DNA from: Apostichopus japonicus
Lineage: Eukaryota; Echinodermata; Holothuroidea; Aspidochirotida; Stichopodidae
Direction of reading: 5' to 3'
Length of the DNA: 64,000 bases
NCBI RefSeq assembly: GCF_037975245.1
Contig: NC_092568.1
Coordinates: forward strand, 15,953,001-16,017,000
In this document: positions 1 to 13,577 of the stretch, piece after piece
How positions within the stretch are numbered: the first letter of the stretch is position 1
How the letters are laid out: every line of letters starts with the position of its first letter
Translations under genes and position numbers: made by a program
Notes under the pieces: generated by a model
What the model was told of the DNA's origin: nothing
Seen by the model: only the letters and a program-made list of their open reading frames with translations
Databases searched by the model: none

Positions 1-277
1 TAAACTTCATAATGAATCTTTTACTCGTTAGGTCAGTATTCTTGCTCATTGTGCAATCCATTGTTTCACAAGTATCTCTGGTGCTGTTTTACTGTATTTT
101 GTATTTTATCGTTTTTACGTATCTTGCCAGCTTTGTTTTATGTCTTAGTATTTGAAAGTCTCATATATTTTGTATATTTGTGTATTTGTGTATTTTATGT
201 ACTGTACGTATGTTTTATATTGTGAGCAATCAATTGCCCAGCTCGGGATGCAATAAAGAGAATCTGAATCTGAAGTA
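1..277 (+). repeat. Probable 3' end of a non-LTR retrotransposon
   Basis: This is an AT-rich untranslated-looking stretch that ends in an AATAAA-like signal followed by the short tandem tail GAATCTGAATCTGAA at about 260-275. A short-motif tandem tail instead of poly(A) is typical of CR1-like and related LINE 3' ends. No reverse transcriptase coding is visible, so it would be a 5'-truncated copy or the end of an element lying upstream. From here to 596 nothing else is recognised; the stretch is probably upstream intron of FANCL. Confidence 0.35.
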
Positions 278-596
278 GGTGTGGCCTAATCAGTACACTA
301 GATAAGGAATTATGATAGAACTGATGATGCTTTAACTACATTGTACAAACTGTAAACATCATGAATAGTAACATGATATAGTTTCTTCAATTGAATCTTA
401 AAAGTTTCCAGTAATTCTAAGTAAAATCTGCATATATTTTATGTTCTTGTTCATTTTTAACCAACACACGCAGAAACAATAATCAGTGAAAATTCTCATA
501 TCAGTAAAATCATTTAAAAACAAAAGGAAAAACAATGAGTTTCTAAGAAAATCATTAATTATTCTTTGCATAATGGTTTCCTTTTACACTCAACAG

Positions 597-3500
597 GACA
601 AAGAATTTAGAATAAGAATCGAAATTCCGAAAGACAAAAGCTTGAAGAACCTCAGGTGAACTTTTGCTAAATCTAACATTAGAAATGCTTTGCAGTGTTG
701 TGTGATTGAGCAGTGTTCACAAAAATTGTACTGTACGTACTACTTTTGCAGTTAGTGTTTGAAAGTTATTGTGTCACATTGATTGCTAGGTGATATTAAG
801 TTAAATTTTTGATTACTTTACATTAATTTGAGAGAAGGACAGAAAAATCAACGGAAAGTACAACTGGAACTTTTTAATTGTCGATTTTAACGTAATAGCC
901 AATATGTTATTTGTAGGCTTCGTAGCATAACTTTTAATCAGACCCCATCCGCCCCCCCCCTCCCCTCTGGACAAGATGCATATTCTATACCCTCTTCCAA
1001 TAACATTAAAATGGAAGTCTCACAACAAGACGTTGAAGAAAATGTTCAGTTTATTCAACTGATAGTACGACCCCATTGGTGTACCAAATTCATCTACAAT
1101 GTGATCTAACCATTCATTAGTACATTGCTGAATTCCCGAAAAAACTAAAATGATTGAGATTTTTTTAAAGAAGTGTTTTTCACGTAATATTAAACTCTAA
1201 TTTTTACTGGTGGGCTATGTTTTGATTCTCCTACAGGCTATATGGAGACTGGCAACTGGTTCATCATCTTAGAGGATATGAGGACCTGGTAAAAACTAGA
1301 TTACAGTCAGTTCCAGATGTCACTACCTTTATGATTGAACTTCAAAATATTCTGGTAGGTAGTAACAGATAACAGATTTCTTATTAACTCTTGTTAACTC
1401 TTTATCCTTAGTCAGGTCATTATCATCCTTCAGAACTGATAAGGAATGAAGCTTCTTTGCTCACTCTAAAGGTACAAAATATGTTATAATGTGAAGATTT
1501 ATTCAGGTGAAGCATACTCTTAGTTATTGGTTACATTTCCTCAAATCAGATTTGAATCTGTTGTTAAAGCACACTGCATTCAAACTTCTGAGGATTATGG
1601 CTTCCCAATGACTAATTGGGTTCAATTAGGGTGAAAATGGACCTCAATCTTCTTTCAAACAAAGTACGTGCATCTGATCTTCTCTTTCTTCTCTCGTTTA
1701 CAGCAAAGTACAATAGATTCTTCCAAGACTCCTGAGGCTATAATAGAAACATTAGATACATCTGTGTTTCCAAGAGTAATTCAAGATATTGATGAGATTG
1801 GGTGGCACAGGTAATATGCTATAGATAACATTTAGCAGCAGGGAATCTTTCCAAGGGCGGCGGAACCGGGGGGCACAGGGGGCACGTGCCCCCCCACTTT
1901 TCCTCAGGTTAAAAATGTGCCCTTTTTCTTCATAAAAATTGAGGTGTCTCAAGTTAGCAAGAGGCCAGGGAACCAGAATGAACACTCGGGAAGGGCCGTT
2001 TCCGGCCATCTGAGGGGTTTGTAAAACCAAAAATTTTCTTGTACGCTCCGCGCCGACCGGTGGTGGCGCTCCGCTCAGATAGCCGTGCATACAACTTTGC
2101 AAATCCTGGCTACGCCCCTGACTTTTCAATGAGTTTCTGTGTTTCAAACTCAAAGCTATTTCTAATGGAAAAAAATTGGTTAAGATATTAACAAGAAATA
2201 AACTCTAATTCGGAAGATTCCTACATTTTTTCTTTTGAGACAAAATGAGGTGAAATCATGCAAGTTGCTAATAGCAACTTGCATGATTTCACCTCATTTT
2301 GTCTCCAAAGAAAACTTGTTCCTTGTTTCCCAATTTGCACATTGGATATTGCAGTGCTAGTATGAATATTTTCCTTCAGGGGGGGGGGGGGGGGGGGTGG
2401 GCGTTGATGGAGTGATGTGTATACGCAAATAAGATAATACAATAAGAGTTATAAAGGGTACTAAATATAAGGCTGCATCAGTCCAATCGAATTTCTGCAA
2501 AGTGCCCTTTGATGTCGGTGCCCCCCCAGATTAAAAGTGCTTCCGCCGCCCTTGAATCTTTCTAATGGTTGTCCGTTTATCAGAGACAACCAAATTTCTG
2601 TTTGGACAATCAAAAATCATTGTTTGAGGTCATCCGGGCAGACGACTAGTTGTTAACATAAAATGCATACTGCAGTGTTGCTAAGCAGGCTAGGCCTATC
2701 CTCAAATAGGTAAGATGATAAATTGGTGTCATCCGCCATCAACCTGGAGATATTGCAAGGGGGGGAATGGGGGGGGGGGGTTAATGGCCCAAAGCTGTTG
2801 TATCATTCATCACACCTACTAATCTCTCACACAGTGTACAAATTGGGCATTTTTTAGTTAATATTTGGCAACAGTTTTCAGACAACCATATTTGCTGTTT
2901 TCCATGAGACAGATACAGGTTAGATGCTATCATGGAAACCTGTCTAAATATAGGTCATATGCTATCATAAAAAACTACTTAAAGCAGTAATTTTGGATTA
3001 TCATAGGTGGAGGGTTGCAAAGAGTTCTTGGGAGTAGTTGTCAAATATGTTAATGGTTCTGGTATATTAGCTTTTAACTGCTCAGAGGACTTAAGCATCT
3101 TCGTGCAGTGGGCATTCATTATGAGTGGTTTTTTTAAACTTATTAAATATAGGTATTGGATCATTTTACTTTATAAGTTTAAGTAAAGTTTACATTTTAT
3201 TCTTAAAGCTGTACTAGACCAAAGCTGAAAGACTTTTTCTAATTTTTTAAAATTGTTAACATTTTGGTGTGCCTTAAGTTGAAGGAAAAGTACATGGATG
3301 ATTCAGTATAATAACAGGCATTTGCTCTTTCTTTTGCATATAGAGTGACTTATGTTGATTCCAGCTTTTGTAAATTTCATTTCACCTCTACGGACTCTGG
3401 AAAGAGAGAGCACACCCTACAAGTAAATATTTCCTCAAAGGTAAGCATCAGAATGGTCTATATTGACTAATTATTTGATAAAGAAGAGCTACAAATACAT

Positions 3501-6500
3501 AAAGAGGGTTTATTATTCTGAGTTTCCATATTGAAAGCAGTCTTGTGGAAGATATTCGTTATGTGCAATATTGTTTCTTAATGGGGGTAGCTTATCAAAT
3601 TCCTGCATAACAGATGAAGTGAAACCACTGGATGTTACCAGCTTAACGAAGCTTGCTGGTACAAACTAACCAATACCTTTGCATCTTTTGGTTAACTGTG
3701 CCACAGCATGGGCAGAATCGCTATTTGTCAATTAATGCAATGTGTTGTTTTACCAGTCATTTGTGAGTGACAGAATAATGCTCAACTGTGGTCTGAAGTT
3801 TATTATTCTCATCTTTGTAAAGTTTGACTTTCTTAGACATTTTGCTACAGTTGTCACATCTTTTTATGCAACTAGACATGAAAGCTTTATTTCAAGAGCT
3901 CCAACCTGAAATATCTTGCTCCGATCTCTGGGATATTAAACAGTAATATCAGAACTGGAGATAATCTAGAACAATTGCATCGAAATATCTGTTGTGTTTC
4001 TATGTCTCTTTAGTGTGGACCTTGATGTGAGCTATCCCAAATGAAAGTGGTGTATCATGATAAAAATTCACAAAAATTGATTGGTAATGGATTAAGTACA
4101 AGAAGTGAATGTATTATAATAAAAAAAAGGTTCAAAGAGAGAAGAAACATTCCGAATTTAAATTTTGTTTTTGTTGCCATAGTATCCACTGGAAGTGCCT
4201 GATTGTACAGTAGATCTTCCCCAGTCTTTTGTGCCTCAGTGGTCTGAACAGGTCTGTAGAATTCCTTTATATTTTAAATGTATGGAACAGTATTGTCACT
4301 GTGCACCCACCTTAAATGAGCAAAGGAATGTTCGGGTACATAATGATATTACTTTGCTCTTTTCAATTTTATCGATATAATTTTCCAGTCAGTTTTCCAC
4401 TGTCCATTTACAACAAATTATCGTGACAAATTCACAACAGTCAGTCTTGAATAAGTTTTGGTATCAGTATAGGTAAACATATGAACACGAGACATTGAGT
4501 GTGAAGAAAGTGGGATCTAATGTACTAAGGACTTGTGAAAGAAATAAAGACTATATACTCAAATACTTTAGCCGTGACTCATGAAAATATATATGATGCC
4601 ACAAGTGCATAATGTGCAACTCAATAACCCACAGGCGGTGATTGCTGTTGTTGAATATTCTGTATCAAACATTTTTGAATTTCTTTATATTTGTTCAGCT
4701 TTCACATGATTAAACATTTACAAGGTATCTCAAATTTGATGGTCTGTATGCTAATAGTATGCATAACAGAGATTGTCAGCTGAGATCACATACAGTAGAG
4801 GAGTTTCCATAAAATCAGCCAAACGTATGATCTGTGAGAGATATTCATGCCTTCACATGACTGCAGTACGTACCTGTGAACAAATATGTCCTCCATTCCC
4901 CAGCTTTAGTAATGTAACAGAACCTTGCATGGCCTCAAAGTTTCTCATAATATCACTGACAGATAAATACTATTTGTTTGTGCTGTTAGATTTCAACTAG
5001 GATTCATGTTTGAGTGACCAGAATCTACAGGCAGCAAATACCAGTTTGGATTTGAACTTCTTTTTGTTGGTTTGTACAAGTTATAGAGGATCTCTAATAC
5101 TAAAGGTTTGTTATAATTTCAAGCAGCAGATGTGAACATAACACCTACTGCCTTAAACTTTGAGGAATCAAAGGTCTAACATAGCTGTCACCAGCTCACC
5201 ATCTGGTCTTCTTTTCTCGTTAACACAGACCTCTCTGAAACAGCTTTTGCAACAATTTGAGGAGTTTATAGAGCAATTTAATGACCTTTGGTTCCAGTTG
5301 GAAGAATTTGACCAAAGAACTGTCGTTATCGAGCCAGAGAATCCAAGAAAATCCGACCTTAGTCGGAGAGTTTTCCTAGGTAAGTCAGCTTAACAGATGG
5401 GATCAGGTCAAACAGGTACCAGTGCTTTGTTGTAGATATTGTATTGGTAATTTTGAAAGTTTCAAGGTGATGATGGATATTTTCACAGTTGCAAATCTAC
5501 AAGTACCTATCACTTAAGCCTGGAAGGGGAATCTTTAGCATCATATACCCTAAAAACTTGTTAAATGCAATCCACCAGGGAGAGTCCATGAAAAAAAATT
5601 TGTTGAAATAATAATCAATATGAAACATACCACTCATCAAATTTCGTAAGTGACACAATAGCACTCTACACTATTGCCATAAATCTCTTGAATACAAAAC
5701 CAAGCTGATGACAGAAATCCATTGAACCAATATCATCCTCCTTGGACCACTTAACCGCTGCAGTGATGTAAATGTCATTCCATTTTGATAGATAAAACTT
5801 GTGAGTTTATCAGGAGCATTTGTGTTTCATATAGGAAGAATGAACGACTTATTAAAATGATATTAGAACCTATTCATCACCAAGGATGGTCAGAAATAAG
5901 GGAGGTTAAGTTAATAAGCAGTTTGGTATTCTAATAATTAGATAATATACATACTACGTGCCTCTTTCAGGAGCTTTCAAAATTAGAAGACAAGGTCCTT
6001 CTTAACACACAAAGATATTTGTGTAAATGTTTAAGAAGAATATTTAAGCTAAACTGATCTTTACTCTTTTCTTCTTGTAAATAAATACCAAAAGAATGCA
6101 AAACAACACTTGATCCAAACTTATCCTGGTCAATATTATCCTGTTACCTCTGATCTTCTCTGCAGGTAATCATACCTCCATCCAAATGACGTTAGATCCT
6201 TCCCATCCTAGGATGTGTCCAGACTGTCGATTTCTCGGAGCAGACCACGGTAATAAACATATCTCTTGTGGGTACCTATTGCTTTGTTGAGCAATGAAAT
6301 TGCTAATGGCACTAATCAAAGGATTGAGATGCTGTCATATTTGCAATTGAATGTCCACCTTTTCTTATCTTTCACCTTATCCTTTCCTTTTCATACCTTC
6401 TATAAGGAGATTTGGGCTCTCCGTTATCAAAACAATACCAATATAATGAAATGGCACTCTATTAGGGAGATACTTATTTCTACAGCTTGGTTTGAGATGA

Positions 6501-9500
6501 AAATTCACGTTAAGAATAGAAGGTTTTGCACAAGTCACATTTAGTTTACTCTTTTCACCCATTGCATTTGATTCTTCCCATCAGTGGTGACTCCTCTCAG
6601 AAAGTTGCTAAATGCTGCTCTTTCAAATTGGGATATGACTGCGACAGTTCTCAACAATATTGAAAGAGTCTTGAATATTAAGTTTCCTGAACCATCCAGC
6701 CAGACTAAGCAAGTAAGAGTATTAATTAAATATGTCGTCTCTGTTGAAGTATTTCCTTGCTGTTAATAGTTTATTTACTACTACAAATGTAAAATGAAAA
6801 TGGTGTGAAAGTAATTTATTGTTGTCAATGTTGGCAATCTGATTTATATCAATTGTCATATGATAATATGGTTGTTATTTTGTTAAAAAAGTATCAAATC
6901 ACATGATCTTTACTTCATGGAAGAAGGCTGATGAAACCCTCAAAGCTCTCAACTTGGTCATTTACTGTGTTTGATGTATATTAACATAGAAAATCCACGT
7001 TGTGCAAGTGAGTGCATTAAATGGCTATCCTTGTGCCAACAAAAGGCAATAGTAGATAAAAATACCGGAGGTGGATTCAGAATATGTGTACTACTATATG
7101 TACTACTTATTATAATTTCCATACAATTAAGTAACGCTTATTTCAACATTCAACAAGCCAAGTGAAGCGTGTATTCAAATGATTTCCCTTACATATTTAA
7201 TCCTGGATACTTTGCCATGGCCACAGCCAGGGTGTCAGTAAGGGGGCATGGGTGTAGCATCCCCATAAATTATTTGCTGTTGGCCTGAGTTACTGTTGTT
7301 GGGCAAACCGTGTGGTTTGTCATGAAGATCATGTTTTTCATGTAAATAGCTGTCGAGAAAATATAAAATTTCATCAGGCCTATGATCCATCCAGACTGTT
7401 GATCACCCAGTTTCTTGGTTTCACATGATGATACAATTTTGAGAGTAGTTACAATTTTATCATCTAAAACCTCAAATCGTAAGCATATTCATATTTCTGT
7501 GATATCAGATCAACTGTTTTTGACAGAGGTAACTCTAGTCAATAACCTGTTCGTTTCTTGACGAAGTGTCACATCTGCGGTAAACCTCAGTTTTTAATGA
7601 ACCCATAAGCGTTAGACAGTGGTGCCAAAAGCTTCAAAACATGAGTGACTGAAAGCCATTGGTTGGGCTGTTCCAAATAACAAGTTTGTTTTGTAGGTGC
7701 TATGGTGGCCACCTCAAAGTTTTGAGATGAACCCTCGGTTGGAAAAGCATTATGTTGGAAACGATTAACCATTCTGATCAAATTTGTTACTGTTAATATT
7801 CAAATATGTTTGTTATCCCTGTAATGTGGTGCTTTTTTCTGCAGGATCTTAGTGATGAGTGTGGTATATGCTACACATACAGACTGGATATTGGGATACC
7901 TGATGCAGTATGTGACAACACTCAATGCAGCAGACCCTATCACAAGAGTTGCTTATATGAGGTGTGTATGTAAACTAACACATGTCTACATTGCTACTGG
8001 AGATTGTCTATGCTAGATAATGAAACAGATTAATAGGGGCAAGTTAAAAAAATGTTAATGTGTGCTCTCAATGATATGTAAGGTCTCATTAGCATCAACA
8101 TCCAGATTGAGTAGCATGGAGAATGTTGGTCAATTTGAAGACTCATTTTTTGGTTTCGCTTCCAAATATCAGTGTGTATGAAGACAAATATTTATATTTT
8201 TACTTGAAGGAAGAAAATCTAATGGTTTCACCATGAGACCCACAGGTCTATGTTTCAACTGACAGTGGGATCTCCAATCTCATATGCATAAATCTTTAAC
8301 CAATAAATGAATGTAATAAAGAAGATTTACATAGAATTATGGATATTTTTGGGTACAATAAATGAGTTTTGACTTTAGAACTCTTTGTAAAATATCCATG
8401 TTTCCAGCAATGATCTCCAGGTTTCAATCTTTGCATGGTATATTGGCAGCAGTGTTCGACTTATGGCCAAAAAATTGCATAGCAACAAATTTCGACAATT
8501 GCTATACAATATTTTTGTTGCATAGCAGTTCCCCAATATTGAATAGCAGTTTTGAAATTACCACAAACGAACCAAATGTTGGCGATCAATGTATTAACTA
8601 GAAAATTTGTTTGTTTATTATTATTATTTATACTAGTGTTGCTACGATAATCGTTTTCAATCTCAGTATCGGCCGATATTTGCAATATCGGCAGCATATC
8701 GGTATCGGTAAAATTTTGCCTAATTACCGATAACAGCAAACCGATATTGAACTGTTTTTTTTAACAGCAGAGCTACCTGTACTTATTTATACTTGCAATG
8801 ATTTGTTAATCTGCCCAAGACGATCCATTTCTTTAGCGTCAGTTAAACTCAGATTCATTTTCGATTAATATCCATGGAAACCTGACTCTCCGTAACATCT
8901 AAAAACACGTCTACGGCGCGCGAATATAACCAATGACCTTCGTGAACCTTGGCCTACACACAGCATTAGTGCAGCATATATACACTGTACTAACCATTCA
9001 TTTCCTCAAAGGCCTCTGTGAAAACCTTGAACATAATGTATACAGTAACTGCACAGTTCACTGCAGTGTTGGAAAACCTTGTTCAATTTCCCGCGAACAC
9101 ACTGCCGATTTCCCGCCGGTGTTCGCCTGCCTAGCACGCGTAACGTGCGAGCATAAAGGCGTGGTGTCCAGGGGCCCGTCTTAGGGCTATGGTGGGGTCA
9201 TGGGGTAGAACCCCTCGTGGGGATCTTGGGGGCGAAAGCCCCGAAAAATGTCATTTTTTGCGATGTCTGGCGATGAAAAAATTCGCAGTTGAGGATGCAA
9301 AATACTGACAACTTTTTTATTTAAATTGTCACGAAACTGATGAAAATTTTAAAATGACAAGTTAAAGTAGCTATATTATGTTATAAAATGAAAAGAGATT
9401 TAATCTGTCTTTCAATCTTTAAAAAGTGCAACTTACAAAACTTCCGCTATTATGAAACAAACAACGTTCAGCAAAGCCCCGTTTCTAGACTGCCTAACAA

Positions 9501-10230
9501 TGAATAGCGTGCACTATGCGTACATTTTTACAACTGTAGTGTTTAACCCTATACCCAACTACTGTACCACGGTACATGTGCTGCGAATTTGCCCAGGTAC
9601 CTTCCCAACAACTGTGAGCTCATCCCCTGTGTAACACCTGTTAGTTAACATTATTTGGGCACGTTGCCAGGGAACCTTTTAGTTACGTGAGATCCGTAAC
9701 CGCCGAGGTGGTTAGGCTATTTGCTTTACACTTAACTATGGTAGGATATTATTTTTCAGGGTTTTTTTTCGCTATACGGTCAAGTGAATAAGTTGTACAT
9801 TGAGTATAAACTCAATAAATTATAACTTCTACATTGTGATCGACAGTTCGTAAGTTAAGGTTTGAGTGTTTGCTCCCAAATCTGACTAGGAATTTGTATC
9901 GCACAAATCGGCACAATGTGCGATGCTGATTTGGAAACGTCTCGCAGGTTTGTCGTTTTGGATCGCATTTTGCGATGCGATACCGGAAAAATCGAACACT
10001 GATTGGCAGATTTGGAAATGTAACCTTCTGTTTTGCATTATTTTTCATGAAGTAAGCCTTGAAGTAAGAGTTGAAGTAAGCCATGAAGTAAGAGTATTAA
10101 TATGCTTTTTTTTTTCTTCACTTAGTTGTTGCGATCTCTATCTACTGGAAGTGATAAGTTTGGTTTCAACAATGCAACTGGCGAATGCCCTTACTGTGGT
10201 ACAAACATCACCATTCAGAAACCAAATTGA
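597..10230 (+). CDS. FANCL: FANCL, Fanconi anaemia E3 ubiquitin-protein ligase (5' end missing)
   Basis: FANCL is the RING-type E3 of the Fanconi core complex; it monoubiquitinates FANCD2/FANCI in the nucleus for interstrand crosslink repair. Eleven exons join in frame with GT-AG borders: 597-655, 1237-1354, 1412-1471, 1704-1810, 3344-3440, 4183-4251, 5229-5379, 6166-6249, 6585-6712, 7845-7961 and 10126-10230, giving 364 residues. Visible residues 1-70 match the N-terminal ELF region (KEFRIRIEIP). The double-RWD region follows, with DEIGWHRVTYVDSSF, EEFDQRTVVIEPENP and FLGADHVV. The C-terminal RING/PHD-like C4HC3 domain starts near residue 292: ECGICY, then VCDNTQCSRPYHKSCLYE, then ECPYCG, with all eight zinc ligands present. 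Human FANCL has 375 residues; about 30 N-terminal residues are missing here, so exon 1 lies upstream of the window. Exon 1412-1471 is the least conserved. The last intron (7962-10125) carries a hAT insertion. Confidence 0.95.
1852..2554. mobile_element. Non-autonomous hAT transposon in a FANCL intron
   Basis: The termini are inverted repeats: CAAGGGCGGCGGAA at 1852 and its reverse complement ending at 2554. They are flanked by an exact 8-bp target duplication AATCTTTC (1844-1851 and 2555-2562), the hallmark of hAT insertion. No transposase is encoded. The interior is composite. Around 2040-2125 it holds another hAT-like end (GGCTACGCCCCTG) that shares sequence with 30050-30152. A long perfect palindrome and a G-run of about 19 also lie inside. 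Confidence 0.9.
2237..2305. repeat. Perfect 34-bp-arm palindrome inside the hAT element
   Basis: The left arm 2237-2270 and right arm 2272-2305 are exact reverse complements separated by one base. Imperfect pairing continues about ten bases outward on each side. Transcribed, this would be a very stable hairpin. The arms contain TGAGGTGAAATCATGCAAG and its complement. It could be a young fold-back insertion or a replication-generated inverted duplication. Confidence 0.9.
8450..10001. mobile_element. Non-autonomous hAT transposon, 1.55 kb, in the last FANCL intron
   Basis: The left terminus CAGTGTTCGACTTATGGCC and the right terminus (reverse complement CAGTGTTCGATTTTTCCGG) form an inverted repeat with the canonical hAT start. 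An exact 8-bp target duplication ATTGGCAG lies at 8442-8449 and 10002-10009. No long open frame is present. Interior stretches include a TATCGG-rich segment (8660-8750) and a GC-rich segment (9070-9240) with AACCCCTCGTGGGGATC and GGGGGCGAAAGCCCC, both typical of decayed hAT interiors. Confidence 0.92.
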
Positions 10231-13200
10231 ACATTGTGAATGCCAAGTAGAGAATATGAACACTGAATAGAGAAAAGATTTACTTCACTGGCTATTATTG
10301 TCTCATGGAATATAGATATATTTCATTAAGCCAGCACCTTCAGAAGAATTGATATCAACCACGAGTTGAAATTACAAACTTAGAAGTGTAGGGCTTCATC
10401 AATGATACATGTTTAATGATAATACTAATTATTTGTATAGCGCATTATCTGGCGGTCTCAATGTACTTTACAAGAAACAAAATGAGTACAAAACTACAGC
10501 ATAGTAGAACAAAAAGATACATGAAAGGAACAAGAAAAAAAAAGGCCCAATGAGGGTGGCACATGAATAAGTGTTTATGACGCTTTAACTTCATGTAATT
10601 ATTGTTGATTATAAATATCTGTGTAATATGACTCTTTTAGTGATGCCTTTTGACTGTTGTTCTCGACACAAATCACCTTTACTGGATGATGGTAATCTTT
10701 GTCTTATGTTGTCTCAGATTGTATTTTGCTTGACCCTTGAATTCACCAATCAAATGTGAAACTGGTAGCCAATATTTTTGTAATCTTGCAGTTGTCAAAG
10801 AGGAAAGGAGATAAGGAGGCATCAGATTCAGCTGTACCACATTCAGCAGATGGAATACCCTGTTATCTATTGATGGGTGAGTTGGGTATTTATCATGACA
10901 TTGGCAATCAATACTACATTATCTGGGGTCAATTTGAATGTTCAGGAGTAATGTCTACATTCAAACTCCTCTTGAACCAGTAATTACAATCGCATCTCAC
11001 CGATTATCCTACGTTCCGATGAAAAATACCGACGTTATTTAACACACATACTGCTTTACTTTACTATGCAGCAGTATGGATTGTGGAATACTTAGTTTTC
11101 ACTGTCTTTAGGAGACCAGAAATTAAAAGAATTTATACACAAACTGCATATGTGAAAAAGAGGAAGATGGCTGTTACAATTTCATAGGAGTGGGTGTGAC
11201 AGGGGGAGGTTGTTTTGAGGGACAGGACCTATGTATCATTCACTGGATCCTTTGAACAAGAACTGGAGACTTAACGAAGACCTACTCAAGAGATTATACG
11301 CATGAAATAGCTGATAAAAAGCAGTACAAAGACAAAAAGTAAGAAGTTGTTGGACATTTATCTGGGGAAGGCTTCTTACCCTGATGTCATTCTGTTACCA
11401 TTGTAGAAATGAAAGTGAAATAAAGACAAGAAATACTCCAGGAGTTTGTTTAAATGTACATTCAACTATTTGAGTATGAAAATTAGAGAAAGTATCCCAT
11501 GGACCTCTGTGTACGGTGTTTAATAATTCTACTTGTCTGGATAATGATATAAGAAGTCACATATCATTGTGACATGTAATAATTGTGCAGTTTACATTCC
11601 CCGCCTGCTCCCCAAGAAAAGAAAAGTGATGAAAAATTTGTACAGAAATTCTAATTGCGCATAAAACTAAGGTACTACTTTTGTATAAGGATCCAGCCTG
11701 CTATCTAGTTTCTAATGCAAAGAAGAGAACAAAATTTGTCCTGTATTTGAAGGTAAACCAAGAGAACATGTGCATAGTAGTTCTCAGAAGTGAGGTATCA
11801 TATTATCTAAGAACAACACTGTTGGTGTATGATAACACAACATACCCAACCGACAGTAATTGCCGAAAGTACTGCAAATCAATTATTGAAGACTGTTTAC
11901 TACAGGGATCATGTTTACTACAGGGATCATGTTTACTACAGGGATCATTTTTACTACAGGGATCATTACCAAAGCACTACAGATTGTGTACATGACGACA
12001 TTTGTAATCTTTTGCAGACCTTGCTGAGTATCATATTATCTTGAACTTTGCATGAGTAACCAAATCTACAGAACTATACATTGGAAACATGGAACCAGAC
12101 ATAGCCATAAGAGCCAGTGTGTGGTCTATACTAAACCTAGTGTCAACTAAAATATAAGTGTACCAAGACAAGCCTTCCATTTAGTTTTCCTGTGACCTCC
12201 ACTGACTTTCATTAATTTACAGTTTCAACCCATGGTTGTGTAATGTAAGGTTTACCAAATTATCTCAGTTGTGATATAAAACACACCTAGAGGTGAGGAA
12301 CAGGTACCCTATTTCACCAGCTTGCTCTTCTTATGATGCCACTCACTGGTTTTGGGGTAGTTTTGATCAAGCATCCACCAGGAAAGAACCTCAGTGCAAA
12401 ATAATACAGTATTGCACTGAACTGATACCATTTTCAGCTATAATATTCTTAAAGTTTAACATAGGTAGTAAATGGTGCATTTAAAGTTTTGGAATGCAGT
12501 TACCCTATTAAGAAATAGTCTTATAGCCATGTTGACACTAATAGCTACTTTACAGTGGAATGATTATATCTTTAACATAACAGGTCATCGTACTCACTTT
12601 GTAAACTACTTACACATAATATTACACTAAAAAGAAAGTTGACGTCAACTGCTTGTTCACGTCAACTGCTTGTTCCTCCATTTCCAGCAATATTTATGTT
12701 TGAAGGCAACTTCCTGTGAGGGGATCTAGGCAAGATAGTCAATATGAAAGGCACTGTACATGCATAGATATTTCAAATGGTTGGTGCTCGATTACAAATT
12801 TCAGTCGTTTAGTACATCTAACACCTTAGAATATCAAGCATCTCATTTGCCAGCCTTCTTCCTGGTTCTCCTCAATCCCTTCAATCCTGGTGATGTTTGT
12901 GTTGCTATGGTGGCAGATGCCAGTGTCTTCACCTTCTTTGAACCTTTGGAAAGGAAAAATTGAACAATATGAAAGTAATTTCTTTTTCTTTTTTGCTTCT
13001 TCTTAGAAACCTTGAATCAAAAACAAAAATAAATCATGCATGTTTAAACTTGAAACAAAAGACTGACCAAGACTTTTGATGAACTTACACATTTATATAG
13101 AACAGTATACAAACCACTGTCTTCAGTGTAAATAAGTACTTTATCAACTGAGCTATACAAGTATCTGACTCCAAGCTGGTACAAGTTACTAGTTGCTATA

Positions 13201-13577
13201 AAGTGTTGTCACAGTCAGAACCCACAGGACATTGCATATCCAGATTTACTATATATATCAAAAACCAGGAAAGTGGATGGTAATGTATTGTATAGCAGAA
13301 GCATGTGCATAAAGAGTAACTGAAATTTGACAATGAAACTGAAACAATTTTTTCAAAATGAAGGGACCTTTGGGTAATGATTAGATTGGATCTTTCATAG
13401 CTTTGTGAATTAATCAATATGGAATTGTGAAATGATCAGGGAGTGCCAGTTAAACCTGCAATTAAACAGCATTATTTAAGTGACTGAATTTTGATTATTC
13501 ACAATGTGAAATTTCAGATGGCATGCATGCAGTAGTAGTGTCACACTGCATGCAGCAGTATTGGCATTTCCAAGCTC
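10231..13577. other. Intergenic region between convergent FANCL and VRK1
   Basis: This holds the 3' untranslated parts of both genes. At 10418-10510 there is a dispersed-repeat fragment with TTGTATAGCGCATTATC and CTTTACAAG, recurring in related form at about 29140-29190. A four-copy 18-bp tandem repeat lies at 11895-11966. ACGTCAACTGCTTGTTC is duplicated near 12642-12676. No gene is recognised; one exon-like block at 10792-10876 is listed among the rejected items. Confidence 0.6.
11895..11966. repeat. Short tandem repeat, 4 x 18 bp
   Basis: Four consecutive copies of GTTTACTACAGGGATCAT start at 11895, 11913, 11931 and 11949; the last copy starts with TT in place of GT. A small open frame runs through them only because the 18-bp unit preserves the frame. 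Confidence 0.9.

Noticed and set aside
1752-2153. 133-codon minus-strand open frame in the FANCL intron
   Set aside because: It spans a coding exon antisense and a hAT element, with no domain resemblance.
10792-10876. Exon-like block downstream of FANCL (LSKRKGDKEASDSAVPHSAD, with TTGCAG acceptor and GTGAGT donor)
   Set aside because: The splice signals are good, but the translation matches no known family, FANCL already ends at 10230, and no partner exon was found before the convergent VRK1.
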